NCBI RefSeq assembly: GCF_012720115.1 | Contig: NZ_VNWN01000002.1 | Coordinates: forward strand, 806,001-870,000 | DNA length: 64,000 nt | Direction: 5' to 3' | DNA from: Sneathiella chinensis | Lineage (GTDB): Bacteria > Pseudomonadota > Alphaproteobacteria > Sneathiellales > Sneathiellaceae | In this document: in pieces, positions 51,201 through 58,437 of the stretch | How positions within the stretch are numbered: position 1 is the stretch's first letter | Layout: each line of letters opens with the position of its first letter | The notes under the pieces: generated by a model | Databases searched by the model: none | What the model was told of the DNA's origin: nothing | Seen by the model: only the letters and a program-made list of their open reading frames with translations | Made by a program: the position numbers and the translations under genes

Positions 51201-52686
51201 AGCCTCTGCGGGAGATGATGTTCTATATGGCCGTGCAGGGGACGATACCCTGTTTGGCAATATGGGTAATGATGTTCTTTATGGCGATGAAGGGGACGAT
51301 TCCCTCAACGGCGGTTTGGGTGATGATCTGCTCTATGGCGGGAATGGTGCCGATAGATTGTCCGGCGGCGAGGGGAATGACACCCTGTTCGGCGGCGAGG
51401 GGAATGATGTCCTCTGGAGTGGTGGAGGGGATGACCTTCTCGATGGCGGCGACGGCGATGACTATCTGGAGGGCGCGGACGGCCCCGGCAAGGATACCCT
51501 GCTGGGCGGCGCCGGGAACGATGTCTTGGTGAGTGGCTCTGCGTCGAGTGCCACAGGAGACGATCTTCTTGATGGCGGCGACGGCGATGATAGCCTGACA
51601 GGCGCTGGGGGTAATGATGTCCTTTACGGCGGCGCTGGCAACGATACCCTGTTTGGCAATGTCGGCATGGATACCCTCTATGGCGATGAGGGAGACGATC
51701 TTCTCGACGGTGGCCAAGACAATGACGTTCTCTATGGTGGCGATGGTGTCGATACAGTGGTTGGCGGCTATGGTGAGGACAGCCTCTATGGCGGAGCCGG
51801 AAACGATCGGCTGTACGGCCACCATGACAACGATTTGATGTATGGTGACGCTGGGGATGATCAAATGTTCGGGGATGACGGAGATGATGTTCTCTATGGT
51901 GGCCTGGGCGAGGATTATCTGGAAGGGAGCTGGGGGCATGATACCCTCTACGGTGGTCCGGGAGACGACCAGCTCAGCGGTGGTCCCGGAAATGACCTTC
52001 TCTATGGCGGTGGCGGTGATGATCTGATCGTTGGCAATATGGGAGATGATGTTCTCTATGGTCAAGCCGGCGACGACCATCTGGATGCTGGTGGGGGAAG
52101 TGATACCGTGTATGGGAATGCGGGGAACGACTATCTATCCGCAGCAGGGGGAGATAACGTCTTTTATGGGGGAATTGGAGACGATGCCTTGTGGACAGGC
52201 AGTGGTGCCGATGTCCTCTATGGCGGAAGCGGTGCAGACCTTCTGGGTGCCGGGGGCGGAGATGATTACCTAGGAGGCGGCGCTGGAGCAGACATTCTGA
52301 AAGGCCAAAGTGGCTCTGATACCCTGGATGGGGGCGGCGGTGCCGACACCCTGGAGGGGGGCCTCCGTGACGATATTCTGATCGGTGGTGATGGCGCGGA
52401 TACGTTTCTTTATAACGGTGGAGAAAACGGTACTGACATCATTACCGATTTTGAGACAGATGCAGATACCGTTGATCTTGACGGCTTGTTCGACGCGCTG
52501 GGGCTGACCAACGCTGAGAGGGGCGACGAAATCGCGGATGCCGGGAATTGGAGCCTGTCAGGGGATGGGGATGCCCAGCTACAGATCGGGACCGGTGCCA
52601 ACAGTGCCAGAATTGTTTTCTCCGGGTATGATTTGGGTGATCTGTCTGACTTACAGGCACGGATTGATGTGGGGGACGAATCCTGA
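45226..52686 (+). CDS. Giant RTX repeat protein, type I-secreted adhesin-like
   Basis: A 2486-residue acidic protein. Residues 1-75 resemble the prefix of large retained adhesins (ILLDFAPDAVVFSQDGSDLVVTNL, VLEGFF). Up to about 505 there is a non-repetitive region with a Gly-rich linker. RTX nonapeptides (GGxGxDxLx) run from about 507 to 2389, interrupted at about 560-710 by a unique segment containing a short GPGDYGPGDYGP repeat. By length there are roughly 200 nonapeptides. The C-terminus (DTFLYNGG, GTDIITDF, then ARIVFSGYDL) is a type I secretion target domain. It would fold on calcium outside the cell. No HlyB/HlyD/TolC genes are in the window. Function as adhesin or surface layer is inferred. 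Confidence 0.9.
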   Translation: MAKTENGIVSGVSAGSVVAVQAGQNILLDFAPDAVVFSQDGSDLVVTNLGGGESIVLEGFFTQAGTELPPQLTLADGVVITASDVAGLVEDFNPDLVAPAAGGPAGGGQGGGASFSAYSDDGIGDGIGISGLLDPTALGFAPGADPEFTLAIPGMPELMLNEIGLGALSFGPNARTADGLYDTLVGLGKDYIDSFLSLAGSNPVNYIEIRNSTATSQSTSGNGPSTIGEGSTTLSIIGPGGEPVSFELPNVSIPSGGNLVLMQVVGPDGAVETIYLVFDADGAIIEDGFVPTSDQPWPFGEDTTDPLGLLLTWSVGDIVGQVDTFLANGAAFDLPDLNDGWKGIPEMEAVLDIFGGSDSFNGQISTQQLVAEKMFAAYAPVSLAELLAASPIAAEFFLDADGNPVAVNNIFSRVDNFDSDTAGDWTTGLQSSIGRNNDGEDPNPLDPFNDDMNPQQGAGPEPLVSPEGDEDIDNNGQNVIVVGTNDEDFTTEEGVVSGGRAQDFLFGDQADNNLDGGAHNDFLDGGAGNDKLTGGSGGDVLIDDQGRDTLVGGTGRDILFGRRDVEAEGGAFEEGAGDLLVGDETMEGGFSNDTMQGGFGNDYFGQGQYGEGDFGPGDYGPGDYGPEDLIVEDGVEDERQAYMRDIIVAGNGSDVIYGDNAGLPEGLDVEELHDLILQNVRMYGPYDFAYMYRGAVEWNYGGADLIYGGWGDDIIFGQGGDDAILAGHGDDLVAGGSGADNILGQAGEDLLIGDTGNDTMRGGLGNDFMLGMEHDDLLYGGKGNDFISGGQGEDLLYGGQGDDEMRGDGGNDVLYGGTGFDGMKGGGGDDVLYGGADDDFMFGEDGNDILYGGTGRDFVDGGFGNDVLYGGSGNDYMRGGYGNDVLYGGTGGDRMWGDEGDDVLYGGAGNDEMRGGYGNDVLYGGADGDAMWGEDGNDILYGGSGNDYMKGDGGNDLLYGGTGSDAMWGDDGNDVLYGGSGNDYMSGGYGNDVLYGGTGGDSMWGDEGDDVLYGGAGNDEMRGGSGNDVLYGGADGDAMWGNSGNDTLYGGSGNDYMKGDDGNDLLYGGTGGDDMWGGEGNDILYGGTGADTMRGDEGDDALFGGTGDDVLEGGDGADVLYGGAGEDTLRGEDRADVLYGGAGDDLLSGGFGSDTLYGGRGDDTLHGDQGADVLYGGAGNDDLDGFSGDDILFGGAGDDSLQGKSGDDLLYGGIGADTLKGGVGADVLYGGAGDDLMLGDDGNDILYGGAGNEFMLGNDGNDILYGGAGRDMMWAGEGDDVLYGGAGADNMSGHEGNDILYGGQSGDLMWGNEGNDILYGGDGNDWMDGGSGNDVLYGGAGVDDMRGDDGEDVLFGGAGNDFMLGGAGKDLLYGGIGADTLNGGVGADTLYGGAGDDSLMGAEGDDALIGGAGNDILQGGAGNDVLSGDGGMDLLYGGDGDDSLFGGAGRDVLYGGEGHDSLFGNGGDDLLYGGAGDDSLEGGEGADVLYGGSGNDTQKGGGGLDTLYGGDGDDGMKGGGGADVLYGGEGNDVLVGAEGDDTLYGEDGDDLLYGWSDNDVLYGGDGNDVLHGDDGNDVLIGEGGNDLLYGGIGRDSLYGGAESDVLYGGDGADILRGGDGNDELHGDDGNDILTGEGGNDLLYGGIGRDSLYGGTESDVLYGGDGDDILRGEDGNDELHGDDGSDILFGGEGEDYLHGGAGEDVLSGGAGADSMFGADGDDLLYGGEGDDSLAGHTGDDLLFGQEGVDYLVGGTGADSLYGGDGNDRLEGNEGNDLLYGEDGRDILHAGDGNDRVFGGADRDTIWGEGGDDVLYGEDGDDQINGGDGNDYVSGGLGSDNVNAEAGDDTVYGGDGNDSLYGNTGNDLLYGEDGDDRLFGGADRDTVYGAIGADRIFGDTGDDGPAGGNDLLYGGEGDDMIRGEGGDDTLFGEEDNDALYGGYGDDLLDGGDGDDYLEGSFGNDTLRGGAGNDVLWSGEGNDLLDGGDGDDKLTASAGDDVLYGRAGDDTLFGNMGNDVLYGDEGDDSLNGGLGDDLLYGGNGADRLSGGEGNDTLFGGEGNDVLWSGGGDDLLDGGDGDDYLEGADGPGKDTLLGGAGNDVLVSGSASSATGDDLLDGGDGDDSLTGAGGNDVLYGGAGNDTLFGNVGMDTLYGDEGDDLLDGGQDNDVLYGGDGVDTVVGGYGEDSLYGGAGNDRLYGHHDNDLMYGDAGDDQMFGDDGDDVLYGGLGEDYLEGSWGHDTLYGGPGDDQLSGGPGNDLLYGGGGDDLIVGNMGDDVLYGQAGDDHLDAGGGSDTVYGNAGNDYLSAAGGDNVFYGGIGDDALWTGSGADVLYGGSGADLLGAGGGDDYLGGGAGADILKGQSGSDTLDGGGGADTLEGGLRDDILIGGDGADTFLYNGGENGTDIITDFETDADTVDLDGLFDALGLTNAERGDEIADAGNWSLSGDGDAQLQIGTGANSARIVFSGYDLGDLSDLQARIDVGDES
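47863..48510 (+). repeat. 324-bp tandem duplication inside the RTX array
   Basis: Two adjacent copies begin with the same GGCTACGGTAACGACGTCCT at 47863 and 48187, exactly 324 bp (six 54-bp units, 108 residues) apart. The order of variant units inside them is the same, with only scattered substitutions. Confidence 0.75.
49939..50262 (+). repeat. 162-bp tandem duplication inside the RTX array
   Basis: GGTGATGACGGCAATGATGT begins at 49939 and near-identical text begins at 50101, with a third partial copy at 50263; the spacing is 162 bp both times (three 54-bp units). The sequence between is almost identical, including GGATCGGCAGAGATTC, so the duplication is recent. Confidence 0.8.
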
Positions 52687-52733
52687 TGTTACCCCTCTGA
52701 TATCAAGCGGATATATCCCTTTCAGGAAAGCGG

Positions 52734-52760
52734 AAAGCCCGGCATCATCGCCGGGCTTTT
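52734..52760 (+). terminator. Terminator after the RTX gene
   Basis: AAAGCCCGGC (52734-52743) pairs with GCCGGGCTTT around ATCATC and ends in TTTT. The stem sits between the RTX gene and the convergent small gene and could serve both strands. Confidence 0.85.
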
Positions 52761-52790
52761 CTTATATGCAGCGGGGGCGTGGAGTTTCTT

Positions 52791-53222
52791 CTAGCGGATT
52801 TTCAGGGCGCGACTGGTCAGTTTCGGGCGATGCGCATGATATCGGCGGCCATAGGCGATCGCGCCGGGGTGAAGGTCTTTTACGAAGCGGGTAATGGCCT
52901 TGAGGTATTCCGGCTTGTCCGCTTGCAGGATGAACATGATCAGGTGATCACCTTGCTGGCAATCCTGAAAGGTCGGGGTTCGCTGTCCGGCTACATAGGC
53001 CTCGCCGATCTCTTTTGTGCAGCGCCCCCAACAGGCCACCGCGCCAAAGGTGTCGCCATCCTTCAGGATAATATAGTGCCCCCGGCGGGCAGCGCCTTTC
53101 ACGGTGCTGATCAGTTCCTTTGCGTTCCAGTTCGAAAACGGGGTTTTCGTATGAAGAAGGTCAAGGGCAATACCCATTCCCCGAATAGGGGGCGCCGGTT
53201 GGATGAATGAGAATGACTGCAC
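52791..53222 (-). CDS. HlyC-like (RTX acyltransferase-fold) protein, catalytic residues not conserved
   Basis: A 143-residue cytoplasmic protein. Its layout resembles HlyC-type toxin-activating lysine acyltransferases: a short TPFSNW segment near residue 29 where HlyC has PxHRNW, a YIILKDGDTFGAVACWGRC block like HlyC LLTRDNYPVAYCSWA, and a GDHLIMFILQAD block like HlyC GDRKWFIDWIAP. The catalytic His and Asp of HlyC are not at these places (Ser and Ile instead). It lies tail-to-tail with the giant RTX gene. It might be a degenerate or non-catalytic partner, or an unrelated GNAT-like protein; I am not certain of the family. Confidence 0.42.
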   Translation of the reverse strand: MQSFSFIQPAPPIRGMGIALDLLHTKTPFSNWNAKELISTVKGAARRGHYIILKDGDTFGAVACWGRCTKEIGEAYVAGQRTPTFQDCQQGDHLIMFILQADKPEYLKAITRFVKDLHPGAIAYGRRYHAHRPKLTSRALKIR

Positions 53223-53363
53223 GCTAACCTCCTCTGTTTTATCGCAGAATATCCGAATTTCCGGGCAGGTGAAATATCAAGTGAAATTATTCTGGTAAGG
53301 GTCGTTGTCCTGTCTGTATGATGAAGGCCAGTTCAATCTCAAGGTACAGTAACAGGCGGTAGA

Positions 53364-53648
53364 ATGCCCAGAAATACAGGCTCCCTGATTATCAAGCTTC
53401 TGGTGGTTTCCTTCCTTGTCGGGTGGGTCATGACCTTTTTTGATATTACGCCCGCCGATCTTCTGGAAGACCTGACAGGGACGGTCAAGACGATTTTCTC
53501 AACGGCGCTGTCCATGGTGCGCTGGGGCGCGGACTATATCCTGCTTGGTGCTGTGGTGGTGTTACCGATCTGGGGCATTGTTGCCGGCCTGAACTACCTT
53601 CAGGCAAAAAGCCGCCGTAATTCACGCGGCAAGACAAACGACGAATAA
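53364..53648 (+). CDS. DUF6460-like small membrane protein
   Basis: A 94-residue protein with two hydrophobic segments (about 8-25, LIIKLLVVSFLVGWVMTFF, and about 57-77, DYILLGAVVVLPIWGIVAGL) joined by an ITPADLLEDLTGTVKTIF helix, and a basic C-terminus. The pattern resembles the alphaproteobacterial DUF6460 family; its role is unknown. It stands alone between the HlyC-like gene and the korAB operon, on the opposite strand to both. Confidence 0.6.
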   Translation: MPRNTGSLIIKLLVVSFLVGWVMTFFDITPADLLEDLTGTVKTIFSTALSMVRWGADYILLGAVVVLPIWGIVAGLNYLQAKSRRNSRGKTNDE

Positions 53649-53699
53649 GGCCTGCCTGTTCCCGGCGCGGGCGGCGGCTCGCCCCCTTTTCTCCGGCTT

Positions 53700-53730
53700 A
53701 AAACAAAAAGGCCAGCGGTAACCGCTGGCC
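53700..53730 (-). terminator. Terminator of the korAB operon
   Basis: On the minus strand GGCCAGCGGT-T-ACCGCTGGCC is followed by TTTTTGTTTT, 26 nt after the korB stop. The stem is a near-perfect 10-bp inverted repeat. Confidence 0.87.
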
Positions 53731-53756
53731 TCGTTGGTTGGTTCTGGTAAACCGGG

Positions 53757-54776
53757 TCAAAGTTCCCAGGTATGCCCTTCGCGCAGAAGCGCATCCAGAG
53801 ACGGCGCAGAGGATTTGGCTTTCGCCTCGGCCATCTGGCTTTCCACCGCCTGCTCATAGGTTGCTGACGGGTTGCAATAGAGAACCCCAAGGGCCACCGG
53901 CAGGTCCGGGCCGTCCATTTCCGCCAGCATGGTTGCCAGCGCCTTGTTGGTCTCGTCATGCACCAGAATATCTTCCTCGGTGATGCCGTTCTCTCCAACG
54001 GTGACAACTTCAAGTGTCAGGGTTTTCGTGTTCATGCGAATACCCTTGTTCTTGTCTGTGCCAAAGATCAACGGCTTGCCATGCTCCACATGGATCTGTT
54101 TATCCGCGGCGACATCCCGTGCCAGAACATCGTCAAAGACCGCATCGTTATAGACGATACAGTTTTGCAGAATTTCCACCAGCGAAGTTCCCTTGTGGGC
54201 GTGCGCCCGCTTGAAAACATCCGGCAGGTTTTTCTGGGTGTCATATCCGCGGGCGACAAAACGGGCGCCAGAGCCAAGGGCAAAGACGAGCGGTTTGAGC
54301 GGGCTGTCCACCGAACCGGTCGGGGAGGACGGCGTTCTCAGCCCCTCGCCGGAGGTTGGGGAATATTGCCCTTTCGTCAGGCCATAGATCTCGTTGTTGC
54401 ACAGCAGGATCTGCATATCCACGTTCCGGCGGAGTACATGCAGCATGTGGTTGCCGCCGATACTGAAGCCATCACCATCACCGGTTACCAGCCAGACATC
54501 AAGGTCCGGGTTGGTGATCTTGATGCCGGTTGCGAAGGCCGGGGCCCGTCCGTGGATTGTGTGGAATCCATAGGTGGACATGTAGTAGGGGAAGCGGGAC
54601 GAACAGCCGATACCGGAGACGAAGACATATTTTTCCTTCGCCACGTCAAGATCGGGCAGGGTCCGTTGTACGGCCTTCAGGATCGCATAGTCACCACAGC
54701 CGGGGCACCAGCGGACTTCCTGATCCGAGGCAAAATCATTTGGCTTCAGCTTTTGGGTAGGAACAGCGACATTCAT
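53757..54776 (-). CDS. korB: 2-oxoacid:ferredoxin oxidoreductase beta subunit
   Basis: A 339-residue ThDP-binding subunit. Cys24 and Cys27 (WCPGCGDY), Cys58 (GIGCSS) and a late Cys (QNCIVYND) can ligate one [4Fe-4S] cluster, and GDGDGFSIGGNHMLHVLRRNVD fits the ThDP/Mg motif. With the alpha subunit it decarboxylates a 2-oxo acid (most likely 2-oxoglutarate) and reduces ferredoxin. I chose ATG 54776 because it is 1 nt after the korA stop and begins the family-like MNVAVPTQ. The frame is open above it. Confidence 0.92.
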   Translation of the reverse strand: MNVAVPTQKLKPNDFASDQEVRWCPGCGDYAILKAVQRTLPDLDVAKEKYVFVSGIGCSSRFPYYMSTYGFHTIHGRAPAFATGIKITNPDLDVWLVTGDGDGFSIGGNHMLHVLRRNVDMQILLCNNEIYGLTKGQYSPTSGEGLRTPSSPTGSVDSPLKPLVFALGSGARFVARGYDTQKNLPDVFKRAHAHKGTSLVEILQNCIVYNDAVFDDVLARDVAADKQIHVEHGKPLIFGTDKNKGIRMNTKTLTLEVVTVGENGITEEDILVHDETNKALATMLAEMDGPDLPVALGVLYCNPSATYEQAVESQMAEAKAKSSAPSLDALLREGHTWEL

Positions 54777-54777
54777 A

Positions 54778-56649
54778 TCAATTCTCCAACGCAAAATCGA
54801 TTGCGTCTTCAATTTCGGTAATCTTGAAGGGTTGCCCCGTGACCTTGGTAACCGGACGGGCGTCGATCAGATACTGGTCCCGAAGAACGGTTTTCAATTG
54901 GCCATCATTCATTTCAGGGACAATAACAGTGTCGTATCCCTTGAGCAGGTCCCCGAGATTGGCGGGAAGGGGCCACAGGTGACGCAGGTGAATCTGCGCA
55001 ACGGACTTGCCTTCCTTCAGCTTGTTGCTGACAGCCCGGCTGATGGGGCCATAGGTGGAACCCCAGCCGATAACGGCCAGCTTGCCAGTGCTTTCGCCCT
55101 GTTCCGGCTTCTGTTCCGGAATATCCCGTGCGATGCCCAGAATCTTGTTCCGGCGGAGGTCGGTCATGGTCTGATGGTTGGCTGGCTCATAGGAAATATG
55201 GCCGCTGCCGTCCGCTTTCTCGATCCCACCAATGCGGTGTTCAAGGCCCGGTGTTCCCGGAACGGCCCACGGGCGCGCCAGTGTTTCCGGGTTCCGGTTG
55301 AACGGCTCATACCCTTCCGGGTCGGTGCGCTGTTCAACGGTGAACGGTTCGCGGTCCGCAATTGTCGGAATAAGCCACGGTTCCGCAGCATTGCCGATAT
55401 AGCCGTCTGTCAACAGCATGACCGGGGTCATGTATTTTGTGGCAAGGCGGCAGGCCTCAATGGCGACCTCGAAACAGTCGGACGGGCCGTGGGCTGCCAG
55501 CACTACAAGCGGCGCATCGCCGTTGCGGCCATAGACGGACTGATACAGGTCGGACTGTTCGGTCTTGGTCGGCAGACCGGTGGACGGGCCGGCACGCTGT
55601 GAGTTGACAATCACCAGCGGCAGTTCCGTTGAAATGGCAAGGCCAATGGCCTCCCCTTTCAGGGCAATGCCGGGGCCGGATGAAGATGTGATACCAAGGG
55701 CACCGGCATAGGATGCACCGATGGCGGAGCAGATTGCTGCAATTTCATCTTCAGCCTGGAAAGTCTTGACCCCAAACTGTTTCAGCTTGGCCAGCGAGTG
55801 CAGGATTGGCGAGGCCGGTGTGATCGGGTAGGAACCGAAGAAGGCTTCCAGTCCGGCCAGTTGTGATCCGGCCACCAGACCCCATGCCAGGGCTTCACCG
55901 CCGGTAACGGTCCGGTACAGGCCCGGTTTCATTTCTGCCTTGCCAACAGAAAACAGCCCGACACTGTCGGACAGTTCAGCCGCTTCGCCAAAGATGTGAC
56001 CCGCATTCAGGGCCGCAATGTTGGCATCGGCAATGTCCGGGCGCTTGGCAAATTTTGCCCGCAGCCAGTCAATGGTGTCCTTGCGGTCCCGCCCGTAAAT
56101 CCAGTAGACGAGGCCAAGAACCCAGAAGTTCTTGCATCGCAGGCCTTCTTTCTGGGACAGACCGAATTCCTTGACGGCCTCCAGAACGTTCTTGGAAACG
56201 TCCACTTCCAGAATTTTGTAGCCGTCCAGCGAACCATCCTCAAGCGGGTTGGTCTCGTAACCGGCTTTTTTCAGGTTCCGGGCGTTGAAGGATCCGGTGT
56301 CCACAATGATGCTGCCGCCCTTGCGCAGACGGGCGATGTTGACCATCAGGGCCGCCGGGTTCAGGGCGACCAGTACATCGGGCTCATCACCGTGGGTTTC
56401 GATGCTTCTGGCACCAAAATTGATCTGGAAGGCAGAGACACCAAAGGTCGTTCCGACAGGGGCGCGAATTTCAGCCGGAAAATCCGGGAAAGTAGCTAGG
56501 TCGTTTCCTGCCAGCGCAGTCGTGTCCGTGAAACGGCTGCCCGTGATCTGAATTCCATCCCCGGAATCTCCGGCAAAACGGATGACGACGGAAGGGACGG
56601 CCGTTCTGTTGTCAGCGACACTATCCGCCTTGATATTTAATTCGTTCAA
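54778..56649 (-). CDS. korA: 2-oxoacid:ferredoxin oxidoreductase alpha subunit (gamma-alpha fusion)
   Basis: A 623-residue subunit made of a gamma-like N-terminal domain (RFAGDSGDGIQITGSRFTDTTA at about 25-46) fused to an alpha domain (about 210-623; EALAWGLVAGSQLAGLEAFFGSYPITPASPI, SSGPGIALKGEAIGLAI). The same fusion is found in KorA-type 2-oxoglutarate:ferredoxin oxidoreductases of aerobes and Aquifex-like bacteria. No ferredoxin gene adjoins. It is the first gene of a two-gene operon with korB and is preceded by a 300-bp AT-rich gap. Confidence 0.92.
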   Translation of the reverse strand: MNELNIKADSVADNRTAVPSVVIRFAGDSGDGIQITGSRFTDTTALAGNDLATFPDFPAEIRAPVGTTFGVSAFQINFGARSIETHGDEPDVLVALNPAALMVNIARLRKGGSIIVDTGSFNARNLKKAGYETNPLEDGSLDGYKILEVDVSKNVLEAVKEFGLSQKEGLRCKNFWVLGLVYWIYGRDRKDTIDWLRAKFAKRPDIADANIAALNAGHIFGEAAELSDSVGLFSVGKAEMKPGLYRTVTGGEALAWGLVAGSQLAGLEAFFGSYPITPASPILHSLAKLKQFGVKTFQAEDEIAAICSAIGASYAGALGITSSSGPGIALKGEAIGLAISTELPLVIVNSQRAGPSTGLPTKTEQSDLYQSVYGRNGDAPLVVLAAHGPSDCFEVAIEACRLATKYMTPVMLLTDGYIGNAAEPWLIPTIADREPFTVEQRTDPEGYEPFNRNPETLARPWAVPGTPGLEHRIGGIEKADGSGHISYEPANHQTMTDLRRNKILGIARDIPEQKPEQGESTGKLAVIGWGSTYGPISRAVSNKLKEGKSVAQIHLRHLWPLPANLGDLLKGYDTVIVPEMNDGQLKTVLRDQYLIDARPVTKVTGQPFKITEIEDAIDFALEN

Positions 56650-56949
56650 CTTCGCTACTCGCTTTTTATCAGATTAGTAAAACTGCTCAGTCCGATATAC
56701 TTCGACGCTACTCATACCCCCAGATACACTCCGGAACCGAAATTGTCCTGTTTCTGACAGGTCTCCGACACGTTTTCGCAGCTCATTGTCACTGTTCATA
56801 CATACTTATATGCAGTACCGGAAATTCTGTTTCAATCCGCAAATCATAGCATATTTATATGTGTACATACAAATCTTCTAGGTCTGGTCCAAATATATTT
56901 TATAATTTTTGATTGTAAATAAAAAAATAAAACAAAATTTTTGTGTGAA
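56650..56949. other. AT-rich intergenic region upstream of korA
   Basis: A 300-bp non-coding gap, AT-rich from about 56790. It must carry the korA promoter (minus strand). No clear -35/-10 or operator dyad is convincing, apart from a short TGTACA palindrome near 56863. I see no gene in it. Confidence 0.5.
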
Positions 56950-57558
56950 TTAGGTTTCCGGGGTTTTCAGGCCGTCCCTTATCAGGCGTACAAAAAAGGC
57001 GCCAATCTGGGCTGGGGTCTGGCCGCCTGCACGGTACCAACTGCTGGACCAGTTCAGGGAGCCAAGCAGACTGAGTCGGAGCAGGGTCGGGTCCACATCC
57101 TCAGGCAGGGGCAGGGCCTCGATCAGTTCCATGAACAGGGCATCATAGCTGTCCCGGATTTCAATAAGACGGGATCTGAGGGTCGGGGCGGTCCGTGAAA
57201 TGTCGGCACACAGAAGGATGGAAAAGTTGTTGCCGCCAAACAGCGTGTTCATATGGGCCATGGCAGCCCGCGTCAAACGCTCCCACGGGTCATGGCAATC
57301 CTTCGTGGCCTCGATAACGGCCTCGCTGATCAGGCGGGTGCCTTCTTCATAGGTGGCGATGATCAGGTCATCCTTGGAGGGGAAGTGATAATACATGGAC
57401 CCGGCCAACATGCCGGCCTCCCGGGCGATGTCCCGCATGGACGTGGCATCGTAGCCCCGCTGATTGAACAGATGCGCCGCAGCGGCCATCAGTTCCTGTC
57501 TTCTGTTGTCGCTTCGGTAAGGTGTTTCTTCTCTTGAATCCGCGGTGTCGTCCGTCAC
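56950..57558 (-). CDS. TetR/AcrR family transcriptional regulator
   Basis: A 202-residue TetR protein. The HTH region (RRQELMAAAAHLFNQRGYDATSMRDIAREAGMLAGSMYYHFPSKDDLIIATYEEGT) covers about residues 19-73; the C-terminal part resembles fatty-acid-linked TetR_C regulators. I chose GTG 57558 because AGGGAAG lies just upstream; the frame above it reads as an unlikely hydrophobic leader. Its gene points toward korA, and it might regulate itself or neighbours. Its ligand is unknown. Confidence 0.83.
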   Translation of the reverse strand: MTDDTADSREETPYRSDNRRQELMAAAAHLFNQRGYDATSMRDIAREAGMLAGSMYYHFPSKDDLIIATYEEGTRLISEAVIEATKDCHDPWERLTRAAMAHMNTLFGGNNFSILLCADISRTAPTLRSRLIEIRDSYDALFMELIEALPLPEDVDPTLLRLSLLGSLNWSSSWYRAGGQTPAQIGAFFVRLIRDGLKTPET

Positions 57559-57696
57559 AAGGCTTCCCTGACTAACAGTTGTTATCCTTTTGCTTATGCA
57601 CCGTCCGAACGGCAGCATCAATAACAAATAACACATGTCCGACCCGTTCGCCGCGCATGGTTGGCGGCTGGAACGGGACGGGGTGTCTGGTTTGGC

Positions 57697-58434
57697 CTAG
57701 TTGTTGAAAAGTTTTTTCAGGGATTTGAGGGCGTCTTCGGTTTCGTCGAGGGCACCGTTCAAAAGGTTCCGGGCATGGCCGGACAGGCTGAGGTCTGTTT
57801 CAAGGGCGGCCAGAGTGGTTTGCCGCAGCAGAGGGATGAACAACCGCCGGGTCATTTCGGCCGGGGTAATACCGTTCTCGGTCAGCCCCACATCCTTGAG
57901 GTGAAGGTCCGAGATGCGGGCCGTCTTGCGGGAGCCTTCTATTTCATCGCCTTCAATGACGACGACCCCGTTCTTGACGTAGAAATTCTCAATGATCAGT
58001 TTCTTGACCGGTGCACCGGAAGAAGAGGCGCGGGCAGCGGACTGTTCGATATGGGCGCGCAGGGTCCGCAGATTGTCCGTGTTGCGGGTCAGTTCGTAGA
58101 TGATTTCCGGGGCATTCAGCACCATCGATTTGATGCGGATGACATCCCGTGTAACGGTTTCCGTATCCACCCAGATTTCCATATTCTGGACATTGAGGGC
58201 GCGGGCCGAGGAAAAATTGTCCGGGTTGCGGACGGTCAGGTTGGTGAGGGTCGTCAGGCCGGTCGATGGGGAATAATCCACATCTTCCAGCGTGACTTGG
58301 GTCTGTGTGATTTCGGATCCCTGTTGTTCGATTGTGTCGACAATGATGGATCCGATGGACAGATAGATTGTGACGATGGCCGCACAGAACAGGACTGCTA
58401 TGGCGACCATCGTCAGCGTTAAACCGCGCTTCAT
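57697..58434 (-). CDS. AsmA-like/DUF748-like membrane-anchored protein
   Basis: A 245-residue protein with one N-terminal membrane helix (about 7-30, LTMVAIAVLFCAAIVTIYLSIGSI) followed by a beta-rich region with VTLEDVDYSPSTGLTTLTNLTVRNP and ENFYVKNGVVVIEG, typical of short AsmA-like or DUF748 proteins facing the periplasm. The start is 3 nt after the TRAP permease stop, so the two are cotranscribed. AsmA-like proteins are linked to envelope lipid transport or assembly; a role with the TRAP transporter is unexplained. I am unsure of the exact family. Confidence 0.6.
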   Translation of the reverse strand: MKRGLTLTMVAIAVLFCAAIVTIYLSIGSIIVDTIEQQGSEITQTQVTLEDVDYSPSTGLTTLTNLTVRNPDNFSSARALNVQNMEIWVDTETVTRDVIRIKSMVLNAPEIIYELTRNTDNLRTLRAHIEQSAARASSSGAPVKKLIIENFYVKNGVVVIEGDEIEGSRKTARISDLHLKDVGLTENGITPAEMTRRLFIPLLRQTTLAALETDLSLSGHARNLLNGALDETEDALKSLKKLFNN

Positions 58435-58437
58435 GCT

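Larger units (their letters stand above)
46747..52390 (+). repeat. RTX tandem-repeat array with 54-bp unit
   Basis: The basic DNA period is 54 bp (18 residues, two nonapeptides), usually built on a GAT/CTC-TATGGCGG pattern. Divergence varies: the region 47500-49300 carries many Met-containing variants (DYMKG, DAMWG, DEMRG) where the consensus has Leu, while the 49400-52300 part is more Leu/Asp-like. Confidence 0.85.

Noticed and set aside
46747..52390. Regular short repeats considered as a possible CRISPR array
   Set aside because: The repeats are in a single open reading frame with a codon-sized period, have no unique spacers of even length and encode RTX nonapeptides.
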